Under the pieces are notes generated by a model. It was not told the DNA's origin. It worked only from the letters and a program-made list of their open reading frames with translations, and did not search any database. Of a stretch of DNA of 42,290 bases, positions 22,765 to 31,612 are shown piece by piece. A program made the translations under genes and the position numbers. The first letter of the stretch is position 1, and every line of letters starts with the position of its first letter. Source of the DNA: Laspinema olomoucense D3b (GTDB lineage: Bacteria > Cyanobacteriota > Cyanobacteriia > Cyanobacteriales > Laspinemataceae); NCBI RefSeq assembly GCF_025370785.1, contig NZ_JAMXFA010000052.1, positions 1 through 42,290 on the forward strand, given 5' to 3'.

Positions 22765-25700
22765 TTATTTCCATTCCCCCTGCAAGGTAAACCCGGCCCA
22801 ATAATAGGGAGACTGCCACTGCTGTGTTTGCGACATCTCCAACTGTGCTTGTCGTAATGCTTGGGCTGGGGTGAGGTTTTGGGAGAGCATTCTTCCGTAA
22901 AACTTCGACATCAATACCGCTGTTGCTTCATCATCCACGCTCCATAGTGACACCACCAAACGCGGTACACCGGCATACATAAATCCGCGAGTCAATCCGA
23001 CCAAACCCTCGCCGCGAATGGAGCCTCCCAGTCCGGTTTGACAGGCAGAAAGTACCACCAAGTCGGCATTTAACGTGAGGTTAAAAATGTCATGTAGGCG
23101 CAGAAAACCATCTTGAGTATTTCCCTGGGAATCTACTAAAGAAAGAACTATTCCGGATAATTCGGGATTGACGCTATTGAGAAAGCCGTGAGTGGCAAAA
23201 TGCACCAGGCGGTATTGATTCAGTTCGTCGCTGGTGACGGTTTGACGGTTGGCATCAAAATCAAAGGCTTTCAGTCTTTCGGCATCGGGAATTAAAGATA
23301 GAATGGCTTCAGCTTCATTGCGAGTAAACTTGAGCCGCGCCAGGGTGCCGCTCACCCCGATATCTGCCGAGGAGCGCGTCACGACTACATCAGTTTGTGC
23401 CGCAATGGTTTCTCCGCTGCCGGGGATGCGTTCGTCTTGGGTGCTGAAGACAGGATCCGCAAAAATTGCCAAGGTCTTAGGTGCAACTGAGCGATCGCCA
23501 ATTTGTTCGCGCAATGCCGCCATAGAGGAGGAACTGGGGAGCGCAATCACCTCATGCTCAATCATTAACGGTTGATAATCGGCCATTGTCGGGTGAGAAA
23601 GTGCCGCAAAGGGAACGTAATGTAACGCACCATCGCCAACAATGAGTAATCGCTTATTACCCAGAAGTTCGGCAACAGGAGCCAGAACCATCTGACTGAG
23701 ATTTGCTGCCGTTTTGGCAATCCTTGGGGGACTATATCTTTGAGTTGGTGCAGTCATTGAATCGCGAAACTCTCGTGCTGCCTTCTCAATTTCAGCGCGA
23801 GGGGGTAACTCGTAGGCGGTTAAACTATCGGGAGTTACCGCCCAAAGAAAACTGCGGTTTTCTCCGAGAGAATATTGTAACAGCAAAGTATTTTCATCCA
23901 GAACCTGCTGCTGAATTTGTTCAGCAGTCAGGGGTTGTGGTTGAGTTAGGGCAGCATATCGGGGTGAAGTTTGGCGGATGGATGCTTTCACTGCATCCAA
24001 TTCGCGCAATAAATTCTCCAGTTCTTGTTTGAGTGCCGTTGCTTGTTCGTCAGTATATTCTACAGAAACTAACTCGATTTGACGAGCAGCCATGACATTG
24101 ATGCGCTGCTGTAAATAGCTTTCTTTTTCGCGCAGTTCGGGGTCAACACCTGCGCGGATATCGGCATTGGCTTCAGCGAGAATTTCCAACAAAGTGCGGG
24201 CACGGGCGCGTTCACTAACATTAAGGGCTTGTTTGTGATATTCTTTCCCTGGGTTTTGCTGATGCAATTGCATCAGCAAGTCGGTGTAAAATTCGTAATA
24301 GGATTGGTTTTGAGCGAAGTAAGATTGGCGGAGCTTTTCACTCTTGATTTGAGTGCGGAGGTCTTCGACAATATTAATAGCTGCTTCAATGTCGGTTTGG
24401 GCTGCTGTTAGGTTATTTTGCTGATGGTTTAAGATAGCCCGATTGTACAGAATGTTGGCTTCTTGAGTCTTAGCACCGAGTTGTTGGGATAAAGATAAGG
24501 CTTCGCTGTAAGATTCTTGCGCGGCTGAGTCTTGACCCAAAGCCACTTGAATCCTGCCGATTTCATTGAGAATGGTTGCTTGTTGAAGGTTATCGTTGAG
24601 GTGTCGGGAGATAATCAGGGATTGGTTGTAAGCATTCAGGGCAGTTTGCCATTGTTGGGAGGCGATGTAGGTGCGACCAATGCCACTTAAGGCAGCAGCT
24701 TCGGCGTGGAGATTGCCGGCGGGTCGGGAGATAATCAGGACTTTGGTGTAGGAATCAAGCGCGTTTTCCCCTTGTTTTAAAGTCGTATAGACATCGCCAA
24801 TATTATTGAAAGTCGTGGCTGCACCGCCTTGATCATTTAATTGATAGAACAGGGGCAGGGCTTGGTTATAGTAAGCCAGGGCAGTTTGCGGGTCGGCTAA
24901 ATTATTGTACAGTTGCCCCAGACTGTTGAAAATTTCAGCTTCTTGTGCTTTGACTCCCGCTTGTTGGGACAGGGATAAAGCTTGGGTGTAGGAGTCGATT
25001 GCGCTTTGAAATTGGCCGAAATTTGCGTAAAGATTGCCAATATAAAATAATGCTGCGGCTGCTTTGGTGAAGTTTCCCGATTGCTGATAGAGTTGGCGAG
25101 ATTCTTCTAATTTTTGAATGGCCTGTTGTCTGGATTCGATAGTTCCTTGGTTAGAGAGTTGGATGCCTTGTAGAAAGGCTATCTCAAGAGCCGATGTTTG
25201 TATTGCTAATGATATGTCCCAGAGGCGGGCAGTGTTATCCCAACTAGCAGTGAGAATTTGACCGCCATCGGGGCTGAAGGTGGCACTTCTGACACTCCCC
25301 TCATGCCCCCGGAAGACAGCGATGAGATTGCCAGAGGTATCCCACAAGCGGGCGGTGTCATCCCAACTAGCAGTGAGGATTTGACCGCCATCGGGGCTGA
25401 AGGTGGCACTGTTGACAAAACTCTCATGCCCCCGGAAGACAGCGATGAGATTGCCAGAGGTATCCCACAAGCGGGCGGTGTTATCCCAACTAGCAGTGAG
25501 GATTTGACCACCATCAGGGCTGAAGGTGGCACTCTCGACACCACGCTTATGCCCCCGGAAGACAGCGATGAGATTGCCAGAGGTATCCCACAAGCGGGCG
25601 ATGTTATCCTCACTAGCCGTGAGGATTTGACTACCATCGGGGCTGAAGGTAGCACTGTTGACAAAACTCTCATGCCCCCGGAAGATGGCAATGAGATTGC

Positions 25701-26247
25701 CAGAGGTATCCCACAGGCGGGCAGTGTTATCCGAACTAGCCGTGAGGATTTGACCGCCATCAGGGCTGAAGGTGGCACTTCTGACAATCCCCTCATGCCC
25801 CCGGAATACAGCGAGGAGATTGCCAGAGGTATCCCACAAGCGGGCGGTGTTATCCTCACTAGCCGTGAGGATTTGGCTGCCATTAGGGCTGAAGGTGGCA
25901 CTTCTGACACTCCCCTCATGCCCCCGGAACAGGGCGATGAGATTGCCCGATCTATCCCACAAGCGGGCGGTGTTATCCCAACTAGCCGTGAGGATTTGAC
26001 TGCCATCGGGGCTGAAGGTGGCATTGTTGACCAAATCCTCATGTCCCAAGAACACCGCCAGTTGTCCCGCAAATGCTTGCACGGGTTGAGCATTTCCCGA
26101 ATCAGTGGCGTTTTCTGGGGTGGGTGTCTGAGAGGGTGACTCTATCCTCGGTTGAGCGCTGATGGGGATGGCGGTTGCGCTGGCGAAAATCGCGCTGATG
26201 AGGACGGCGAGGGAGGGGTGGACTTTTCGGCTATTCTTTCGGCGCAT
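22765..26247 (-). CDS. Secreted WD40-TPR-CHAT protease-like protein
   Basis: About 1160 aa from the ATG at 26247; the longer frame to 26346 opens with TTG and would bury the signal peptide. Residues 1-32 look like a signal peptide (VLISAIFASATAIPISAQ). Seven near-identical 41-aa WD40 repeats (GHExxVxSATFSPDGSQILTAS..NTARLWD) span ~65-350, followed by TPRs to ~640. The C-terminal CHAT domain is a caspase-like peptidase with H1020 in HFATHGF and C1069 in LSACQTGLG. CHAT proteins act as proteases triggered by their sensor repeats; a periplasmic or exported location is unusual for a defence role. Confidence 0.88.
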   Translation of the reverse strand: MRRKNSRKVHPSLAVLISAIFASATAIPISAQPRIESPSQTPTPENATDSGNAQPVQAFAGQLAVFLGHEDLVNNATFSPDGSQILTASWDNTARLWDRSGNLIALFRGHEGSVRSATFSPNGSQILTASEDNTARLWDTSGNLLAVFRGHEGIVRSATFSPDGGQILTASSDNTARLWDTSGNLIAIFRGHESFVNSATFSPDGSQILTASEDNIARLWDTSGNLIAVFRGHKRGVESATFSPDGGQILTASWDNTARLWDTSGNLIAVFRGHESFVNSATFSPDGGQILTASWDDTARLWDTSGNLIAVFRGHEGSVRSATFSPDGGQILTASWDNTARLWDISLAIQTSALEIAFLQGIQLSNQGTIESRQQAIQKLEESRQLYQQSGNFTKAAAALFYIGNLYANFGQFQSAIDSYTQALSLSQQAGVKAQEAEIFNSLGQLYNNLADPQTALAYYNQALPLFYQLNDQGGAATTFNNIGDVYTTLKQGENALDSYTKVLIISRPAGNLHAEAAALSGIGRTYIASQQWQTALNAYNQSLIISRHLNDNLQQATILNEIGRIQVALGQDSAAQESYSEALSLSQQLGAKTQEANILYNRAILNHQQNNLTAAQTDIEAAINIVEDLRTQIKSEKLRQSYFAQNQSYYEFYTDLLMQLHQQNPGKEYHKQALNVSERARARTLLEILAEANADIRAGVDPELREKESYLQQRINVMAARQIELVSVEYTDEQATALKQELENLLRELDAVKASIRQTSPRYAALTQPQPLTAEQIQQQVLDENTLLLQYSLGENRSFLWAVTPDSLTAYELPPRAEIEKAAREFRDSMTAPTQRYSPPRIAKTAANLSQMVLAPVAELLGNKRLLIVGDGALHYVPFAALSHPTMADYQPLMIEHEVIALPSSSSMAALREQIGDRSVAPKTLAIFADPVFSTQDERIPGSGETIAAQTDVVVTRSSADIGVSGTLARLKFTRNEAEAILSLIPDAERLKAFDFDANRQTVTSDELNQYRLVHFATHGFLNSVNPELSGIVLSLVDSQGNTQDGFLRLHDIFNLTLNADLVVLSACQTGLGGSIRGEGLVGLTRGFMYAGVPRLVVSLWSVDDEATAVLMSKFYGRMLSQNLTPAQALRQAQLEMSQTQQWQSPYYWAGFTLQGEWK
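25206..26060 (-). repeat. Seven 123-bp WD40-coding repeats
   Basis: Copies of a 123-bp unit are nearly identical at DNA level, e.g. GGCTGAAGGTGGCACT recurs every 123 bp. The homogeneity points to recent duplication or gene conversion. It also keeps long antisense frames open, which should not be taken as genes. Confidence 0.9.
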
Positions 26248-26346
26248 GGTTGTTGTTTGAATGGTTAATAGAGAATAAGAGAAGAGTGCATGACCATCTG
26301 GGGGAAATGACAGACAAGCAGTTAAGGGAGGTAATGACAACCTCAA

Positions 26347-26589
26347 TCAAAAACCCAACTCAGAATTCGCATTGGGTTCGCAACGGTCTGCGGGTATGCG
26401 ATCGCCCTGAGCACTACCCTGGGCACTACTCGAATTCTGAGCAACCCAACTTTCTCCAATCCCGGTTGATTCTGATAACTTATCCATCTTCTGCGCTAAA
26501 CTCATCTGGGCAACACTTGAGCCTAGTAGCAGAGTTGCGGCTATAGCCAATCCTGGACGACATAGAAATAACAACCCTTGACGCACCAT
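26347..26589 (-). CDS. Small secreted protein upstream of the CHAT gene
   Basis: An 80-aa frame from ATG 26589. Residues 1-33 form a convincing signal peptide (GLAIAATLLLGSSVAQMSLAQ), the rest is a short polar, Ser/Gln-rich chain. I do not recognise it. It lies 97 bp upstream of the CHAT gene in the same direction and shares with it an exported destination, so it might be a partner, or a 3'-truncated exported protein. Confidence 0.5.
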   Translation of the reverse strand: MVRQGLLFLCRPGLAIAATLLLGSSVAQMSLAQKMDKLSESTGIGESWVAQNSSSAQGSAQGDRIPADRCEPNANSELGF

Positions 26590-27420
26590 TGTTTTGCTTC
26601 CTGATTTGTGAATTGGTTGAGTGATTAGTTGAACGTTAAAACTTAAATTGGAAGGGGCCGATTGCTTTTGTTTCTCTTTGTAATCTTGGGTGAGTTGGGA
26701 GGACCACTGATTTCACTGATTTTCACCGAAGGATTTGATGATTTTGGACTGGACGGGTGGCATTATGGATGGTTTTTTGTGGCAGGTTTTGGGTTGATTG
26801 GTTTGGGTTGATTTATCTAATTGGGTTAAGGGTTTCGATACCCTAACATAGGATGAGAGTTGATTTTTGTAAAATGTTATATAGTGAGTCTAAGGTGATC
26901 CATTTCTTGATGCTGATAGAGCGACACTCTCGGGATTATACAGAACTTTTCACTGTCCAGTCAGCCAGTACGGAGACCTACCGCCTGACTAAATCCCAGG
27001 GACCACTGCCCCAAATCTAAACAACGTAGTCCTATTTGCGATGGAAAAGAATGCCCCATTTGAGGTTAGGGATCACTCAGCAGAAAATGGCTCACAGGAC
27101 TGAATCCCCAGGACAACGGGTCTCGATAAATCAAAACAGAGTAGTCCTATTTCTAGCCAAAAAGATGGACCCTTTTTTCGGGGCGATCGGCTACTCAGCA
27201 GCAAACCGCTCACCTGACTGAAAGCCAACAAACCATCTGGTTTTTGAACAAAAATGGCTCCTTTCTTCGAGGCAATTAGTCACTCAGCACCGAACTGAGC
27301 GGGAAATGGCCCATTCCTTTGAGGCGATTGCAAGTAGGCATAGTTGCGCTTACCGGCCAATCAGCACCGAACTGAAAGAGGATGAATCTTTCGTTCGGGG
27401 CGATCATTCAGCTATCAAAA
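26590..27420. other. Non-coding region with degenerate short repeats
   Basis: No credible gene. From about 26930 it holds successive degenerate units in which GAAAAGAATGGCCC-like and GGGCGATCGGCTACTCAGCA-like segments alternate with ACCGAACTGA (27015-27410). One unit includes GCAAGTAGGCATAGTTGCGCTTACC (27329-27353), a sequence related to the widespread cyanobacterial GCCTACGGCATAGCTGCGCTTACG repeat. The 26640-26900 part is unique and may hold the promoter of the two leftward exported-protein genes. Confidence 0.6.
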
Positions 27421-27725
27421 CGGAACCTAACCCCAGAGACAGTCAGCTACCTGCGAGGGACGTGATATGAACTCAATAAGCGTTTTGATGGGGGTGCTCA
27501 TTTTTCAAGTGCTCAAAATGAGCACTTGAAATTTGTGGGGCAGTTGGGCAAACAATTTAATCGTTGAACCCATCGCCCTCACCAGGGGCCACCTGCAACC
27601 CAGGCTATTTCATTTCTAAAATTTTGCCCGCGCCGAAACCCTAACCGGGAGAAAGTTTGACCCAGGTTTTTGGGGCAGTAGTCTTAATCCCAAGGGAAAA
27701 TGGCCCTTGATTCAAGGCAATCGGT
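27421..27725. repeat. Palindrome-bearing repeat family, copy A
   Basis: This ~300-bp unit opens with CCCCAGAGACAGTCAGCTACC, contains AACTCAATAAGCG and the perfect palindrome at 27504-27530 (12-bp stem TTCAAGTGCTCA/TGAGCACTTGAA, 3-nt loop), then GGCAGTTGGGCAAACAATTT, TAAAATTTTGCCCGCGCC and GTTTTTGGGGCAGTA. It matches 27779-28037 and 30911-31212 over most of its length and 22103-22215 over its 3' half. No reading frame is conserved. Confidence 0.85.
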
Positions 27726-27778
27726 CAGCCAACAGCGAACTGAAGCCGAAAAAATGGCCTCTTCTTTCTAGGCAGTCG

Positions 27779-28037
27779 GCTACCCGCGAGGGACTTGACC
27801 TGAACTTAATAAGCGCTCTCATGGGGGCGCTCGTTTTTCAAGTGCTCAAAATGAGCACTTGAAAATTGTGGAGCAGTTGGGCAAACAATTTAATCGTTGA
27901 ACCCATCGCCCTGACCAGAGGCAACCAGCAACCCAGGCTGTTTCATTTTAAAATTTGGCCTTCCCCGAAACCCTAAACGGGAGAAGGTTTGACCCGGGTT
28001 TTTGGGGCAGTATCCTTAATTTCAAGGGAAGAATGGC
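27779..28037. repeat. Palindrome-bearing repeat family, copy B
   Basis: Second near-complete copy, 333 bp after copy A in the same orientation. The palindrome at 27837-27863 is perfect with the same AAA loop. It runs directly into the repeat block that fuses to the DUF3370 remnant. Confidence 0.85.
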
Positions 28038-28249
28038 CTCGTCGTTTGCGGCGATTGATTAGCCAGTACCAAACTGGAAAAGAGTGGCCCCGTCGTTTGA
28101 GCCGATTTGTCAACTACCACCAAGACCTACCGCTGAGGTGACCGATAGGCCCTATTGGCGATGAAGAAGATGGCCCCGTCGTTTGTGGCGAGGTGATCGG
28201 TCAGCCCATACCCAAATGGAAAGAATGGGTCTTTTCCTTTGAGGCGATC

Positions 28250-29014
28250 GCTTTTCCCACACCAACGCCGGAGGTCTATTTGGCAAATTTAGCGATGCGA
28301 TCGCCCTTGACGGATGATGGCAAAGAACGCGCACCTACTTTAGCCGAATGGCAACGATTGTTAGAAAATGGTGGGTTTGCAGGGCCGCGAGATACGCCGC
28401 CGACTTCTCTGGATCCGAGCAATATCGATGTGGTGTTCGGGCGCGTGGCGGGGGTGGCGCAGGGGTCGCAGTGGCGATCGCATCTCACTGATGACCCGAA
28501 TTCGGAAACCCTCACAATTCCGCCTCTGGGTCAAGCGTTTGCCTATGCGTTGAGTACGGTACATCGCATTACTTTGGGAACGGGGCAGATACAAAGTGCG
28601 CCAATGCTGGCACGGTATCCCGATACGGCCTATTTCGCTCATGCTAATTATGGGATAGAATACGATTTGAGCTTGCCATTGTACAATTCTAGCGAGCGAG
28701 CGCAGACGGTGAGGTTAGAGTTTTCGTCACCGTTGAAGGAAAATGAGGATATGGATGCACTGTTATTCTTCAATCCGCGCGATCGGCAAGTGTTCTTTCG
28801 CGGGACGATCCGAGTGTGCTATCCCGATGAAAAAGGCGTCACTCAGACGCGCTATCTGCACTTGGTACAGCGACGGGGACAACAGGGAGAACCGTTGTTG
28901 ACCCTGACTCTACCACCGGGCGATCGGCGTTTGGTTGAGGTGGATTTTCTCTATCCTCCCGATGCGACCCCACCGCAAGTGCTGACGGTGAGAACGGTGG
29001 CAAGTCCGAATTAA
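28250..29014 (+). pseudogene. 5'-truncated DUF3370 gene
   Basis: From about codon TPTPEVYLANLAMRSPLT onward the frame matches DUF3370, a cyanobacterial family usually well over 400 aa: APTLAEWQRLLENGGFAGPRDTPP, FGRVAGVAQGSQW, GTGQIQSAPMLARYPDTAY and YDLSLPLYN are landmarks. Only ~250 residues of the C-terminal part remain. The open frame continues upstream to a GTG at 28193, but those ~20 residues are translated repeat DNA (the AAAGAATGGGTCTTT block also found at 22430). The N-terminal portion and signal peptide are therefore lost. The remaining frame is intact, so truncation looks recent or the product is kept. Confidence 0.75.
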
Positions 29015-29474
29015 TTGGGGTGGGTTTGAGGCGATCGCTCCCAAATCAAATCCCACACAAGCGGGTAGCGGGAGTGAGGTCACGCCTCGTCTCTGAGCGA
29101 GCGAGTCACCCAAGCGACTCGGCGGCTTTAGCCTCCGTCAATATGATAAAATAAAATGGTGAGTAAGAATAACCATCTACGCGATGAATTGTCCTAGTAC
29201 AGAGAAATCCCCGCAACGAAGAACCGGATGCAATTGGCATAACGACTAGACGAGCAAATAATGGCAGGACAAGGAGCGTACCTATCTGGCTTAGTGATGG
29301 AACCCAAAAGCAAAACAATTTGGAAAGTAAGCGCAATTGCAGCATCTTCTTGATAGTTGTTTTGAGCGTCTAGGGGGATACTTGACTATCCCTTTTAAGC
29401 AAGTCTTAAAGAATCTGCCTCTTTTTAGAGGGCAGAGTGTCAATATCCCTTTGACATGAGCAGTTACTAAATCT
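29015..29474. other. Gene-poor region with possible transposon-end hairpins
   Basis: 29085-29135 holds GAGTC...GACTC and GGCGGCT-TT-AGCCTCC stems in a pattern that could be the end of a lost IS605-type element. Further hairpins are GGGATA/TATCCC at 29369-29390 and a bulged TCTGCCTC/GAGGGCAGA terminator-like stem at 29414-29436. No coding sequence is supported. Confidence 0.4.
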
Positions 29475-29690
29475 ATGAGTTACGCAATTGATTCCGAATC
29501 TATTAGAGCTTATCGCAATCTCGTGATGGTTTATGCGAATGACTTATGGCGAGAAAAAGACCCGGAGAAAAGGGTTACTCTGGTTACCTATTTATCCGAT
29601 GCCGTGACGACTTTGGCGCGAATGGAAATTGAAGAAGCCAAAAAAATTAAAGAGAATTCCCAACAGGCAACCTCTTCCTCTAACTCCTGA
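29475..29690 (+). CDS. Small hypothetical protein, 71 aa
   Basis: Unrecognised. The composition looks coding: a helical, soluble protein with a regular amphipathic pattern (SESIRAYRNLVMVYANDLW, then KRVTLVTYLSDAVTTLARM) and a charged C-terminal tail. The ATG at 29475 follows a hairpin (29414-29436) by 40 bp; no good ribosome-binding site is seen. Confidence 0.5.
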   Translation: MSYAIDSESIRAYRNLVMVYANDLWREKDPEKRVTLVTYLSDAVTTLARMEIEEAKKIKENSQQATSSSNS

Positions 29691-30910
29691 TTTTATCAGA
29701 CCGTTATCCGAGGGTGGTGAGGCAAATTGTCACCCCATCCTCAGCAATTCTCATTTGGGAAATTCAACTGCTATTGGGTGGGATGTCTAACTCAAGTCCT
29801 TATTGGAGGCGATTGCAAGTAGGCATAGCTGCGAAGACCGCTCAACTGCCACTCAGACTGATCGCCGCAGAGAACCACGATCCCCACTGCCCTCAAACCC
29901 AAGAGTCGTCCGATTGGCAATGGAAAAATGGCCCTTTCCTTGGGGGCGATTGCCTACGGCATAGCTGCGCTTACCGCTCAGGCAACACCGATGAGATGGC
30001 CTCAGAGCACATCCAGGACAAATGCCTTCAACTCAACTGAGAATGCCCCTATCTTCCCGGGAAAAAATTGCCTATTCTTTGGGGCGATTGCAAGTAGGCA
30101 TAGCTGCGCTTACCGCTCACCCAGCACCAAACTCAACGGAAAAAGAATATCTGCTCAAGCCCTCTGATGGGGGCGTTCGTTGTTCAAGTGCTCAAAGTGA
30201 GCACTTGAAAATTGTGGAGTACCAAATTTCTGGGCCGGGGTGACAAGTTGTTCTACCCGATCGCCCCCCAACTCCCACCTCAACTCACCCGGTTGAATCG
30301 GCACTCTGAACTATCCGCACGGGAACTGTCGAAGCTAACATTTATTGGCGATCGCCCAGGGGAAGTTGAAGTTATGCGGTAGCCGATCGCCAGCAAAAAC
30401 CCTTGCAAATGGGTAGTTTTCATCACAGATTGTCCTACCCGATCCCGTCAGATTTCACCGCATTCTGAGGTAGCGGCACAGGCGATCTCCGTCACTGGAG
30501 TTAATGACTCCTGGAACTGTTGCACAGGCGAAAAGCCTACGACATAGCTGAGGCTTCCCGCCACCTCAACATCATGCCGTAACTGCCGCTTCTTTCGAGG
30601 CGCTCGACCCGCCAGTGCCAAGACCGACTGCCGGACTGAACGGCCAACACAAGTGGCTCACGAACCCAAGAGTCGTCCTATTGGTGATGAAGAAGATGGC
30701 CGTTTCCTTAGAGGCGATCGGTCAATTGTTACCACATGGATCGCCCGGGTGAACCGCTTTCCCCAAGTGGTCGCCAACCGAAGAGTCGTCCTATTGGCAA
30801 TGAAGAAGATGGCCCGTTCCTCGGAGGCGATCGGTCAATCCGCACCGAACTGAGCAGAAGAGAAGGCACTGCTCCACATTTCAAACCCTGGATTATTGCC
30901 AACCCGCTAT
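29691..30910. other. Non-coding repeat-rich region
   Basis: No credible gene. GGGGCGATTGCAAGTAGGCATAGCTGCG-type units occur at about 29805, 29943 and 30083. Degenerate GAAGATGGCC..TCGGAGGCGATCGGTCAA units occur around 30675-30730 and 30795-30845. A truncated copy of the palindrome family sits at 30160-30226. All small frames here are translated repeats. Confidence 0.6.
30160..30226. repeat. Palindrome-bearing repeat family, copy C (truncated)
   Basis: Only the segment around the palindrome remains: CTGATGGGGGCG, the palindrome at 30183-30209 (perfect 12-bp stem, loop AAG) and GAAAATTGTGGAG. Sequence similarity ends abruptly just after. Confidence 0.75.
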
Positions 30911-31212
30911 CGAACCGAAACCTTACCCCAGAGGCAGTCAGCTACCTGCGAGGAACCTTACCTTAGATGAACTCAATAAGCGCTCTGATGGGGCCGCTCA
31001 TTTTTCAAGTGTTCATTTTGAGCACTTGAAAATTGTGGAGCAGTTGGGCAAACTCTTTAAGACTTGAGCAGATCCCCCATGCCAGAGGCAACCGGCAATC
31101 AGGGCTGTTTCATTTCTAAAATTTTGCCTACGCCAAAACCCTGAAGTGGAGAAAGTTTTACCCAGTTTTTGGGGTAGCACCCTTAATTTCAAGAGAAAGA
31201 TGGCCCTTAATT
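30911..31212. repeat. Palindrome-bearing repeat family, copy D
   Basis: Full-length copy starting CGAACCGAAACCTTACCCC and including CAGTCAGCTACCTGCGAGG. The palindrome at 31004-31030 has a TTT loop in place of AAA and one C-to-T change that still allows a G-U pair in RNA. It ends near the AAGAGAAAGATGGCCC segment, about 400 bp before the STAND gene. Confidence 0.82.
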
Positions 31213-31612
31213 CCAAGTGATCGGTTAATGAGTACCAAACCGATTGCTGGACTGAATCCCCTGGAAAACAAGCCATGAACCCAAACAAAAGTTTCCTATT
31301 TGCACTGAAGAAGAATGACAACTGAGCTAGAGTCAAGTATTTTCGCAGATAGGTCTGGTATAATTGAGTCATCATTTTTTCTCAATAGGTCAAGGTTAAT
31401 TTGAATGGGACCTATTTTTTTCTACCATAATTCGGCCAACTCCTTACGCAGTGAGGCTTTTAGCTCCCTTGTTACCCCCCCCCCAGGGGAGATATCCAAA
31501 CACAGCATCCAGCTTATAAGGTCGAGTCTGCCAACGTTTGTGGTATTTTGGCAGATGAAAAACTGGGCGTGATGTCCGAGCATTCTTATTGATTTTTAAA
31601 TAGTTAAAGAAT
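31213..31612. promoter_or_regulatory. Upstream region of the STAND/HEPN operon
   Basis: Unique sequence follows the last repeat unit. It has a run of ten C (31478-31487), a CTTACGCAGTGAGGC stretch and an AT-rich end TTGATTTTTAAATAGTTAAAG (31588-31608) just before the start codon, which may include the promoter. No gene is supported here. Confidence 0.35.

Noticed and set aside
25206-26060. CRISPR-like regular repetition
   Set aside because: The 123-bp repeats are WD40-coding sequence in an intact long frame.
25258-26139. A 293-codon plus-strand frame antisense to the WD40 array
   Set aside because: It is kept open by the 123-bp repeats of the WD40 coding sequence and translates as a monotonous repeat; the minus-strand frame has clear WD40 motifs.
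29106-29345. A 79-codon minus-strand hydrophobic frame
   Set aside because: It runs across hairpins that look like a transposon end and has no recognisable protein pattern.
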